NCBI GenBank assembly: GCA_031553755.1
Contig: JAVBKZ010000061.1
Location: 1-64,000 of the forward strand
DNA length: 64,000 nucleotides
Origin: JAIRVZ01 sp031553755
Lineage (GTDB): Bacteria; Bacteroidota; Bacteroidia; Bacteroidales; Azobacteroidaceae
Reading direction: 5' to 3'
The notes under the pieces are model-generated. The model searched no databases and was not told the origin of the DNA. It saw nothing but the letters and a program-made list of their open reading frames with translations. Below are positions 53,940 through 62,297 of the stretch, piece by piece. Numbering within the stretch: position 1 is the stretch's first letter; every line of letters starts with the position of its first letter. The translations under genes were made by a program, and so were the position numbers.

Positions 53940-56264
53940 ATGAAGTTAAAAAATTTATTATCAATATTTGCGTTTATTTACGTTGCCGGAATTCTGGCGC
54001 AAACATCGACTCCAGCGGAAGAATTCGTGAAAATTACTGATAATGGATCATGGTGTTGGTTTGCCGACCCAAGGGCCGTTTATGCCAATGATCAATATTA
54101 TGGCGGGTATGTTGACAGTACGGGAAATGTATGGAATTTCTCGTATAATCCGGTGAAACAAGAAGTAAAAACGTTCAAACAATTCGATAAAATAGCGAAA
54201 GACGATCACTGTAATCCTTCTATTATAACCTTGAAAGATGGAAAGTTAGTGACGTTTTTTTCTGGTCACGGAGGTATGAGTAATACTCCGATCTATTACC
54301 GGATATCAAAAAATAAATATGATATTACAGAATGGGAACCGCTTCAGGAAATTCATTCTAATGTCGGAGGTGGAATGGGTACTTGCTATCCCAATCCATC
54401 AATGCTTTCCGCAGAAAAAAACCGGATATATGTTTATTTCCGAGGAGCGGACTTCAAACCCACAGTAACTTGGACTGATGATTTAAAACAATGGGCTTCG
54501 GCTAAAACTTTTATTAAAGATAAAGGAGCTAGGCCTTATGTAAAAATAGCCTCTAACAATAAAGACCGTATTCACTTTGCTTTTACAGACGGACATCCGC
54601 GAAATGAATATCTCAATTCTATTTATTATGTATGTTACCGGAATGGAGCTTATGAAACTGCCGCAGGACAAAAAATAGCATCTATGGAAGAAATTCCTAT
54701 TGCGCCTTCTCAATGTGAAAAAGTATATGATGCTTCAAAAAGCTATCAAAGATCTTGGATTTGGGATGTTGCTTATGATAAAGAAGATCGTCCCGTCATA
54801 GTTTATGCTCGCTTTTTCAGTGAACTAAAACATGAATATTGGTATGCTCGTTGGGACGGAAAACAATGGTTGAATTCAAAGATTGCAGATGCCGGTCGTT
54901 GGTTTCCTAATAAAGAAATAGCCCGTGAAAAATGGGAAGGAGAACCTCATTATTCGGGAGGTGTTTATTTAGACCATAATAATCCGGATATTGTTTATAC
55001 TTCTGTTCCAGTTAAAGATGTTTTTGAAATACAGCGAAGAATAACAGCTGATATGGGAAAAACGTGGACATCTGAAAATATTACTTCGGGTTCGGTTTGC
55101 GATAATGTTCGTCCTTTTGTTCCTCGCAACGCACCGGATTCCCGAGTGATGTGGATGTATAATCATAGTTACATCAGTTATTTAGACTATCATACAGCAA
55201 TTCGTATCAGCGAACCATTCAAAGGGTATTCTTCTTCTTTGAAGAAAGACGATGTAAAAAATGTAGCTCAACTCGTAGCCGATTGGCAAATAGATGACTT
55301 GAATGCGACATGGAAAGAAGGTAAAGGTAGAGGAGCTGAGTTAACTTGGGTAAATGGAGCATTGTATATCGGTATTTTTGATTGGGCTACTTTGGTAAAC
55401 AATGATAATATGTTCAAATGGCTTACCGGAATAGGTAATCGAAATTATTGGCAGGTAGCATCTCGAATGTATCATGCTGATGATATTTGTATGGCTCAGA
55501 CCTATTTGAAGTTATATGAAAAGTATAAAAAACAAAATATGATCCAACCTACTATCGACAGAACAAATTGGGTAATGACCAATCTGAAGACGGAGAATAT
55601 GAAAACTCAGGAGCGTTGGAACTGGTGTGATGCACTGTTTATGGCTCCTGCTGTATATGCGAATTTATATACAGTTACAGGAGATGAGAAATATCTCAAA
55701 TTTATGGACCAGGAATTTAAAGCTACTTATGACTTTTTGTATGATAAGGGCGAAAAATTATTCTTCCGTGATGCCTCTTATTTTGACAGAAAAGAAGCCA
55801 ATGGAGAGAAAATTTTCTGGGGAAGAGGAAATGGTTGGGTAGTAGGAGGTTTGGTTAATATTTTGAAAATCTTACCCAAAGATAATTCGTATCGTCCGTT
55901 CTATGAAAATTTATTCAAAGAAATGTGTGGACGCTTAGCTCAGTTGCAAGGAAAAGATGGATATTGGCATGCCAGCTTACTTGACCCGGCAAGTTACCCT
56001 TCTCCCGAAACAAGTGCTTCTGGATTCATGGTTTATGCACTTGCTTACGGAGTTAATAATGGTATGTTGGATGCTAAAACTTATATGCCGACAGTCGAAA
56101 AAGGATGGAAAGCTTTAGTCGATGCAGTCGATACAGAAGGTAAGTTAGGTTGGGTTCAACCAATCGGACAAGATCCGAGAAAGGTAACTCGTAATCAAAC
56201 TGAACTTTATGGCGTTGGCGCTTTTTTGGCTGCATCAACTGAAATTTATAAAATGTCAAAATAA
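53940..56264 (+). CDS. Fusion of BNR-type beta-propeller (BNR_4) and GH105 unsaturated uronyl hydrolase
   Basis: This 774-residue protein has a signal peptide (…YVAGILAQ). Its N-terminal half (~30-420) is a BNR_4-type propeller (SWCWFADPRAVYANDQYYGGYVDS...DDHCNPSIITLKDGKLVTFFSGH...PTVTWTDDLKQW...GKTWTSENIT). Its C-terminal half (~430-770) is a GH105 (alpha/alpha)6 domain with D564 in WNWCDALFMAPAV and FWGRGNGWVVGGL. BNR_4 propellers include uronate polysaccharide lyases, and GH105 removes unsaturated uronic acid from lyase products, so both activities could lie in one chain. The propeller's catalytic status cannot be judged here. No T9SS tail is present. It follows the palindrome and may have its own promoter. 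Confidence 0.82.
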   Translation: MKLKNLLSIFAFIYVAGILAQTSTPAEEFVKITDNGSWCWFADPRAVYANDQYYGGYVDSTGNVWNFSYNPVKQEVKTFKQFDKIAKDDHCNPSIITLKDGKLVTFFSGHGGMSNTPIYYRISKNKYDITEWEPLQEIHSNVGGGMGTCYPNPSMLSAEKNRIYVYFRGADFKPTVTWTDDLKQWASAKTFIKDKGARPYVKIASNNKDRIHFAFTDGHPRNEYLNSIYYVCYRNGAYETAAGQKIASMEEIPIAPSQCEKVYDASKSYQRSWIWDVAYDKEDRPVIVYARFFSELKHEYWYARWDGKQWLNSKIADAGRWFPNKEIAREKWEGEPHYSGGVYLDHNNPDIVYTSVPVKDVFEIQRRITADMGKTWTSENITSGSVCDNVRPFVPRNAPDSRVMWMYNHSYISYLDYHTAIRISEPFKGYSSSLKKDDVKNVAQLVADWQIDDLNATWKEGKGRGAELTWVNGALYIGIFDWATLVNNDNMFKWLTGIGNRNYWQVASRMYHADDICMAQTYLKLYEKYKKQNMIQPTIDRTNWVMTNLKTENMKTQERWNWCDALFMAPAVYANLYTVTGDEKYLKFMDQEFKATYDFLYDKGEKLFFRDASYFDRKEANGEKIFWGRGNGWVVGGLVNILKILPKDNSYRPFYENLFKEMCGRLAQLQGKDGYWHASLLDPASYPSPETSASGFMVYALAYGVNNGMLDAKTYMPTVEKGWKALVDAVDTEGKLGWVQPIGQDPRKVTRNQTELYGVGAFLAASTEIYKMSK

Positions 56265-56320
56265 ATTAATAAGATTTGTTACCAATAGGTAGAAGTCGAA
56301 ATTTAAATTAAAAAATAATT

Positions 56321-56389
56321 TCCTGCTGATTACGCTGAATTTTGCAGAATGGTAATGTCTCATATAAAATCAGCGTATTCTGCGGGGAT
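56321..56389. repeat. Imperfect palindromic repeat upstream of the GH3 gene
   Basis: TCCTGCTGATTACGCTGAAT (56321-56340) and AAAATCAGCGTATTCTGCGG (56367-56386) are imperfect inverted arms around a ~26-base loop in the 158-base gap before the GH3 gene. They resemble dispersed CAGCGTAATC-type intergenic repeats. It may also end the upstream transcript. Confidence 0.5.
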
Positions 56390-56422
56390 AAATATTATAA
56401 ACAATTAGTATAGGATACTTAA

Positions 56423-58792
56423 ATGAGGTATAAAATATTATATTTAATTTTATTTTTTACAGGATTTCAATTTTCATTATATTCTCAAACACCTGATAAT
56501 AAAATTTATCAAAAAGGGTGGATTGATTTCAATAAAAATGGGAAAAAAGATGTGTATGAAGATCCGTCCCAACCTATTGACAAGCGGATAGAAGACCTTC
56601 TTCGCCAAATGACATTGGACGAAAAAACATGTCAATTGGGAACAATTTATGGATATGGTGCCGTTTTGAAAGATTCTTTACCAACGGAAGCGTGGAAACA
56701 ACGGGTATGGAAAGATGGAGCAGCGAATATTGATGAACATTTGAATGGAGAATGGGCAAAATCATCATGGAACTATCCTTATAGCAATCACCCTAAGGCA
56801 TTAAATATCGTACAAGCGTTTTTTGTAGAACAAACACGTTTAGGGATTCCTGTTGATTTTACCAATGAAGGAATTCGTGGAGTAAAACATACAAAATCGA
56901 CGTTTTTCCCTGCTCAAATCAATTTAGGTTGTACATGGGATAAAAATTTAATCAGGGAAGTCGGATGTATAACCGGTTTGGAAGGTAAAGTATTGGGATA
57001 CACCAATATTTATTCTCCAATATTGGATATTGGTCGAGATCAACGTTGGGGACGAGTAGTTGAATGTTATAGCGAAGACCCTTATCTGACAAAGGAATTA
57101 GGACGCCAACAAGTGTTGGGAATACAATCTAATAGAATAGTTTCTACTCCGAAACATTTTACAGTATATTCTGTTCCTGTTGGGGCTCGGGATGGATATG
57201 CTCGAACAGATCCGCACGCAAGTCCACAAGAAGTACATCATTTACATGCAGAACCTTTCCGTGTTGCATTTCAGGAAGCCGGAGCTTTGGGCACTATGTG
57301 CGCACAAAACGATTATAATGGAGAACCTGTTAGTGGAAGTCCGTATTTCTTGACAGAATTGTTACGTAATCAATGGGGATTCAAAGGATATGTAGTTTCA
57401 GATAGTTGGGATATAGACAAAAACAATGATTTTCTTCATGTTACCGGTTCTGATATGGAATCTGTAGCAATGGAATTGAATGCAGGCCTCAACGTCCGTA
57501 CATTTTTCAAAAATATGGAAGACTTTATCACTCCTTTGAGAGCTGCGATTGCTCAAGGGTTGGTTACCCAGAAAACTGTTGACCAACGTGTTCGTGAAGT
57601 TTTATATGTGAAATTCTGGTTGGGATTGTTTGATAATCCTTATACGGCTAATCCGGAAGAAGCAGACAAAATAGTTAATTGTGACAAACACCGTGAAATA
57701 TCTTTGCGTGCAGGAAGAGAATCTATCGTTTTGTTGAAAAATAAAGACAATATACTCCCTTTATCAAAGAATATCAAAAACATAGCAGTTATAGGTCCGA
57801 TGGCTGATGCAAAAGGTCAATTGACTTGTCGTTATGGCTCTCTGAAACCGAATGTCATTTCCGGATTGGAAGGAATCAAACAATTGTTGGGTGATGGCGT
57901 GAATGTTATGTACGCAAAAGGTTGTTCTGTCAGAGATAAGAATTTTCCTCAAAGTGATGTCATGTATTTTCCTCTTTCGGATGAAGAAAATAAGGAAATT
58001 GAGGAAGCGGTGGAAATCGCTAAAAAATCGGAAGTTGCTATTATTTATGTTGGAGATGATCCTTATACCGTGGGAGAATCGCGTACACGAGTAAACCTTG
58101 ATTTTTCAGGTCGCCAGAAAGAATTAATTCGTGCGGTGCACGCAACAGGAACTCCTGTTGTTTTGGTTTTATTCAACGGACGTCCTGCAACGATGAATTG
58201 GGAAGTTGTGAATGTTCCCGCAATTGTAGAGGCGTGGTATCCGGGTGAATTTTCGGGACAGATTGTGGCGGAAGTATTGTTTGGAGATTATAATCCCGGA
58301 GGTAAATTATCTTTCACTTTCCCGAAATCTGTCGGACAAATTCCGTGGTCATTCCCGTTTAAGCATAAAGCAAGAGGTAAAGGATTTGCTGCAGTTAATG
58401 AAGATCTTTATCATTTTGGTTTTGGGTTGAGTTATACAACTTTTGAAATCAGTGATTTGAAATTATTGAAAGACAAAATAAAAAGCGGAGAAAACCTGAA
58501 TGTTTCGTGTAAAGTGAAAAATACAGGAAATCGGGTAGGGGATGAAGTCGTTCAAATATATTTAATGGATGAAGTATCTTCTATTTCCCGATTTGAAAAA
58601 GAACTTTGTGGTTTTGAGAGAGTTACTTTGAAACCGGGAGAAGAAAAAGAAGTTGATTTTTTAGTTACTCCAAGATCATATGGAATGTATAATATGAAAA
58701 GTCAATTTGTTATAGAACCCGGAAAGTTTATCATATATGCAGGAAATTCATCGGAAGTAACCCCATTAAAAACAGAATTTTATGTTCAATAA
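56423..58792 (+). CDS. GH3-family beta-glycosidase
   Basis: This 789-residue protein has a signal peptide (…FQFSLYSQ). The GH3 N-terminal barrel (~50-370) contains the nucleophile D327 in GYVVSDSWDID and the substrate-binding GRDQRWGRVVECYSEDPYL and STPKHFTVYS motifs. The alpha/beta sandwich (~410-640) and C-terminal fibronectin-like domain (~690-785, VSCKVKNTGNRVGDEVVQIY) follow. GH3 enzymes act as beta-glucosidases, xylosidases or N-acetylglucosaminidases; the standard three-domain form here fits a beta-glucosidase/xylosidase type. Its last 11 bases overlap the next gene. Confidence 0.93.
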   Translation: MRYKILYLILFFTGFQFSLYSQTPDNKIYQKGWIDFNKNGKKDVYEDPSQPIDKRIEDLLRQMTLDEKTCQLGTIYGYGAVLKDSLPTEAWKQRVWKDGAANIDEHLNGEWAKSSWNYPYSNHPKALNIVQAFFVEQTRLGIPVDFTNEGIRGVKHTKSTFFPAQINLGCTWDKNLIREVGCITGLEGKVLGYTNIYSPILDIGRDQRWGRVVECYSEDPYLTKELGRQQVLGIQSNRIVSTPKHFTVYSVPVGARDGYARTDPHASPQEVHHLHAEPFRVAFQEAGALGTMCAQNDYNGEPVSGSPYFLTELLRNQWGFKGYVVSDSWDIDKNNDFLHVTGSDMESVAMELNAGLNVRTFFKNMEDFITPLRAAIAQGLVTQKTVDQRVREVLYVKFWLGLFDNPYTANPEEADKIVNCDKHREISLRAGRESIVLLKNKDNILPLSKNIKNIAVIGPMADAKGQLTCRYGSLKPNVISGLEGIKQLLGDGVNVMYAKGCSVRDKNFPQSDVMYFPLSDEENKEIEEAVEIAKKSEVAIIYVGDDPYTVGESRTRVNLDFSGRQKELIRAVHATGTPVVLVLFNGRPATMNWEVVNVPAIVEAWYPGEFSGQIVAEVLFGDYNPGGKLSFTFPKSVGQIPWSFPFKHKARGKGFAAVNEDLYHFGFGLSYTTFEISDLKLLKDKIKSGENLNVSCKVKNTGNRVGDEVVQIYLMDEVSSISRFEKELCGFERVTLKPGEEKEVDFLVTPRSYGMYNMKSQFVIEPGKFIIYAGNSSEVTPLKTEFYVQ

Positions 58793-59231
58793 AAAAAGTT
58801 TTGTTTTGGTTTTTATATTGACACTTTGCCTATTCCCCTTAAAATCACAAGATTTTTTGGGAAAAAGCAAAAGTGATATTTTGCAATTTATAGAAAAAAA
58901 CAAAGTCCGTATTTCTCAAAACGAAGTTCAAAACGATTCTATTTCGTTCCTTTATGAAGAAGAAGATGAAATTAACAGGATGTTTAATATTAATTACACT
59001 TTTTCTTTTTTGAATGATACCTGTATCTGTTATTCAAGGAGACTACCTGTAAATAGTTATTTTTTGAAAACGATATCCGATATGGTATCCACAAAAAATG
59101 GGAAAAGTTTGGGAGATATGCTTTCTGTGGAAGGAGAAACATTTTATTCATGCTATGAATTCGAAAACTTTTTTTTAAGATTAGAATTTGAAGAAGATAT
59201 TATTATTGAAAAATTTGAAGAAAAACGATAA
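58782..59231 (+). CDS. Small secreted hypothetical protein overlapping GH3
   Basis: This 149-residue protein is not recognised. It has a signal peptide (MFNKKSFVLVFILTLCLFPLKSQ) and a mature region rich in Glu, Phe and Asn (SISFLYEEEDEINRMFNINYTFSFL; ENFFLRLEFEEDIIIEKFEEKR). The ATG lies 11 bases before the GH3 stop, so its translation is probably coupled. The DUF2264 gene starts 10 bases after its stop. It may be a periplasmic accessory of the GH3 or DUF2264 enzyme. No catalytic motif was seen. Confidence 0.75.
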   Translation: MFNKKSFVLVFILTLCLFPLKSQDFLGKSKSDILQFIEKNKVRISQNEVQNDSISFLYEEEDEINRMFNINYTFSFLNDTCICYSRRLPVNSYFLKTISDMVSTKNGKSLGDMLSVEGETFYSCYEFENFFLRLEFEEDIIIEKFEEKR

Positions 59232-59241
59232 AATTGGAGCA

Positions 59242-60483
59242 ATGAGAAAGATAATCAGTTTTCGTTTATTGGTAATTTTGTTTATATTCTTACCTTTTTT
59301 TAATATGGAAGCAAGCAATAAAAAAGGAAAAACAGAAGTCGTAAATGACCGTAAGTATTGGGCTGATTTGCTGTATAAAATATCAGAGCCTGTATTGAGT
59401 AATATCAGTCGTGGAGAATTGTCCAAAAATATGGTCGTTGAATTTTCTCCTTCATGGGATAAACGAAATTCGAAAGTAACTTATATGGAAGCTTTTGGCC
59501 GTTTAATGGCCGGCTTATCTCCTTGGTTATCATTGCCCGATGATGATACTCCTGAAGGAAAACAACGTAAACAGTTGCGCGAATGGGCTTTACAAGGTTA
59601 TATTCATGCAGTGGATCCCCAAAGTTCGGATTATTTCTTGTGGAGCAAGTCTTTTCAATCACTGGTTGACGCGGCATATATAGCCAATAGCTTTTTACGT
59701 GCGCCCAAACAATTGTGGGAACCGTTAGATAGTGTTACCAAACAACGTTATGTAAAGGAATTTAAGGAATTGAGAAAAATAAAACCGTCATATTCCAATT
59801 GGTTATTGTTTGGAGCAATGGTTGAAACATTCTTGTTGTATATTGGGGAAGATTATGATTCTTTTCGGATTGATGTGAGCCTTCGAAAAATTGAAGAATG
59901 GTATGTTGGAGATGGTTGGTATTCAGATGGTCCTCATTATGCTTTTGATTACTATAATAGTTTTGTTATCCATCCAATGTATGTAGAAATATTGGAAATA
60001 TTGAAAGAAAAGAAAAGAATCAATACAACAGGTTTTGAACCTGCATTGGAACGCATGAAACGATTTGGAGATATACTTGAACGGCTGATTTCTCCTGAAG
60101 GAACATTTCCTGCTTTTGGTCGTTCAATACCATATCGCATGGCAGCATTTCAACCTTTGGTATTATTAGTATGGAAGTATGAACTTCCTGATACTCAAAC
60201 TTATGGTCAAGTTCGTAGCGCTCTTACAACAGTGATGAAAAGAATGTTTTCGACAGAAGGAACTTTCAATGAAGGAGGTTATTTGCAAATCGGGTTTGTA
60301 GGGCATCAACCGAAAGTTTCTGATTATTATACAAATAACGGAAGTTTATACATAACATCTTTGGCATTTCTACCGTTAGGTTTACCTGCCGGTCATCCGT
60401 TTTGGACAGAACCAACTCAAGATTGGACAGCGAAGAAAGCATGGAGCGGACAGGAGTTTCCTAAAGACCATTCTTTCAGATAG
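59242..60483 (+). CDS. DUF2264-family protein (GH154-type, possible beta-glucuronidase)
   Basis: The frame extends upstream to 59188 within the previous gene, but the ATG at 59242 starts the signal peptide (MRKIISFRLLVILFIFLPFFNMEA), giving 413 residues. Conserved DUF2264 blocks include FSPSWDKRNSKVTYMEAFGRLMAGLSPWLSLP, SNWLLFGAMVETFLLYIG, WYVGDGWYSDGPHYAFDYYNSFVIHPMYVEIL and EGTFPAFGRSIPYR. To my recollection this family corresponds to CAZy GH154, with a beta-glucuronidase member, which would suit a glycosaminoglycan locus; that link should be treated as provisional. It is the last glycan gene before housekeeping DNA. Confidence 0.85.
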   Translation: MRKIISFRLLVILFIFLPFFNMEASNKKGKTEVVNDRKYWADLLYKISEPVLSNISRGELSKNMVVEFSPSWDKRNSKVTYMEAFGRLMAGLSPWLSLPDDDTPEGKQRKQLREWALQGYIHAVDPQSSDYFLWSKSFQSLVDAAYIANSFLRAPKQLWEPLDSVTKQRYVKEFKELRKIKPSYSNWLLFGAMVETFLLYIGEDYDSFRIDVSLRKIEEWYVGDGWYSDGPHYAFDYYNSFVIHPMYVEILEILKEKKRINTTGFEPALERMKRFGDILERLISPEGTFPAFGRSIPYRMAAFQPLVLLVWKYELPDTQTYGQVRSALTTVMKRMFSTEGTFNEGGYLQIGFVGHQPKVSDYYTNNGSLYITSLAFLPLGLPAGHPFWTEPTQDWTAKKAWSGQEFPKDHSFR

Positions 60484-60560
60484 AAAATTGGAATAAAAAG
60501 TTGTGAATATATTTGTATAGATTTAAAATTTTCATCATCTGTTATCGCGGATATATTTGA

Positions 60561-60592
60561 TTTGTATATTCTTAACATTGTGTTTATCTTTG
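60561..60592 (+). promoter_or_regulatory. Bacteroidales-type promoter for thyA
   Basis: TTTG at 60561-60564 and TATCTTTG at 60585-60592 match the -33 TTTG and -7 TAnnTTTG boxes with a 20-base spacer. The thyA ATG is 27 bases after the -7 box. The match indicates thyA has its own promoter, separate from the glycan locus. Confidence 0.65.
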
Positions 60593-60618
60593 TTCTCCAC
60601 AATGTAGGAAAAATAAAA

Positions 60619-61413
60619 ATGAAACAATATAAAGAACTATTAAACCGCGTTCTCAACGAAGGAATTGAAAAAAAAGACCGTACAGGAACAGGTACGATTA
60701 GTGTGTTTGGACATCAAATGCGTTTCAACTTGGAGGATGGCTTTCCCATGCTCACAACAAAGAAACTTCACCTAAAATCGATTATATACGAATTACTTTG
60801 GTTTTTACAAGGAGATACTAATGTTAAGTATTTGAATGAAAACGGAGTTCGCATCTGGAATGAATGGGCTGATAAAGACGGAGATTTAGGACATATTTAT
60901 GGATATCAATGGCGTTCCTGGCCTGATTATAATGGCGGACATATCGATCAGATAACTGAAGTTGTAGATACGATAAAAAACAATCCGGATTCCCGTAGAA
61001 TTATTGTTAGCGCGTGGAATGTTGGAGATCTGAGAAATATGAATCTTCCGCCATGCCATGCTTTTTTTCAATTTTATGTCGCGAATGGCAAGTTAAGTTT
61101 ACAGCTATATCAACGCAGCGCGGATATTTTCCTTGGGGTGCCTTTCAATATTGCGTCTTATGCTTTGCTGCTTCAAATGATGGCGCAAGTAACCGGATTG
61201 AAAGCCGGAGATTTTGTGCATACATTCGGTGATGCGCATATTTATACAAATCATTTGGAGCAGGTTCATTTGCAATTAAGTAGAGAATTACGCTCATTGC
61301 CGACAATGAATATCAATCCGAATGTGAAAAGTATTTTTGATTTTAAATATGAAGATTTTGAATTAGAAGGATACGATCCGCATCCGCACATCAAAGGAAT
61401 CGTTTCTGTATAA
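60619..61413 (+). CDS. thyA: Thymidylate synthase
   Basis: The ATG at 60619 gives 264 residues, the canonical ThyA length; the frame extends to 60562 only by chance. The catalytic cysteine is C146 in PPCHAFFQFYV, the same number as in E. coli. The dUMP-binding RRIIVSAWN and LQLYQRSADIFLGVPFNIASYALLL segments and the N-terminal DRTGTGTISVFGHQMRF loop are present. The enzyme methylates dUMP to dTMP using methylenetetrahydrofolate in the cytoplasm. It converges with cdsA, with 17 bases between. Confidence 0.98.
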   Translation: MKQYKELLNRVLNEGIEKKDRTGTGTISVFGHQMRFNLEDGFPMLTTKKLHLKSIIYELLWFLQGDTNVKYLNENGVRIWNEWADKDGDLGHIYGYQWRSWPDYNGGHIDQITEVVDTIKNNPDSRRIIVSAWNVGDLRNMNLPPCHAFFQFYVANGKLSLQLYQRSADIFLGVPFNIASYALLLQMMAQVTGLKAGDFVHTFGDAHIYTNHLEQVHLQLSRELRSLPTMNINPNVKSIFDFKYEDFELEGYDPHPHIKGIVSV

Positions 61414-61430
61414 AAAAAGAAACAGTTCTA

Positions 61431-62267
61431 TCAACCAATTTGTAGCAATTCTATATAAATAAATAAGGCGTAAATTGCGAAAAGTAAACTGTCGAATCTA
61501 TCTAAAAAACCTCCGTGTCCAGGTAATGAATTTCCGGAATCTTTTACGTTTAATGTTCGTTTCATCAACGATTCAGATAAGTCTCCAAATGTGCCTAATA
61601 TCACAATAGACAGCGCAATTCCCATCCAATGCAAGCTGCTGATTTCGGGGTAAAAGTGTGCGAATATCAATGAAGATAATACCGATAAAACCAAACCTCC
61701 GAAGAATCCTTCCCATGATTTTTTCGGAGAAATTCGTTCAAACAAACGGTGTTTTCCGATTGTCATCCCAACCAAATATGCGCCGGTGTCATTTATCCAT
61801 ATAAAAACGAATAGAGATAATAATACCAATGGTGAATAATTGCTTTCTCCGCTTATGGATGAAGGTAGTAGCGCGATCTTATTCAATAATGACAACGGTA
61901 ATGCGATGTATATTTGTCCTAAGAAAGAATAAGCCCAGTTTTGTAGCGGATTTTCTTTTTTTCTGTATAATTCGGAGATAAAAGTAAACAACAAATAGAA
62001 AAGATAAGGAAGAAAAATAACAGGCCCTGAATCTTTCCAAACAAATAAAAATGTAGCTATAAAAAGAAATACTCCTCCTATTACATTAGGTATTTTATTG
62101 ACATTTATCTGGTTATTTGTATTTAAAAGTCCATAAAACTCCCATAAACACAAGGCTGTAATAATGGAAAATAGAACTGCAAATGAATAAATCCCATAAA
62201 AAATACATCCGGTTAAAACTGCCACATAAATAAATCCAGTAAATGTTCTTAATAGTAAGTTTTTCAT
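61431..62267 (-). CDS. cdsA: Phosphatidate cytidylyltransferase
   Basis: This 278-residue inner-membrane protein has about eight hydrophobic segments. It carries the CDP-diglyceride synthetase signature near the C-terminus, with SLMKRTLNVKDSGNSLPGHG followed by GFLDRFDS, as well as IWINDTGAYLVGMTIGKH and SPKKSWEGFFGG. It makes CDP-diacylglycerol from phosphatidate and CTP. The gene follows ftsH by 30 bases on the minus strand, an order common in Bacteroidota. Confidence 0.96.
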   Translation of the reverse strand: MKNLLLRTFTGFIYVAVLTGCIFYGIYSFAVLFSIITALCLWEFYGLLNTNNQINVNKIPNVIGGVFLFIATFLFVWKDSGPVIFLPYLFYLLFTFISELYRKKENPLQNWAYSFLGQIYIALPLSLLNKIALLPSSISGESNYSPLVLLSLFVFIWINDTGAYLVGMTIGKHRLFERISPKKSWEGFFGGLVLSVLSSLIFAHFYPEISSLHWMGIALSIVILGTFGDLSESLMKRTLNVKDSGNSLPGHGGFLDRFDSLLFAIYALFIYIELLQIG

Positions 62268-62297
62268 TATTTAGGGTGTATCTTAAGGATTTGATTT

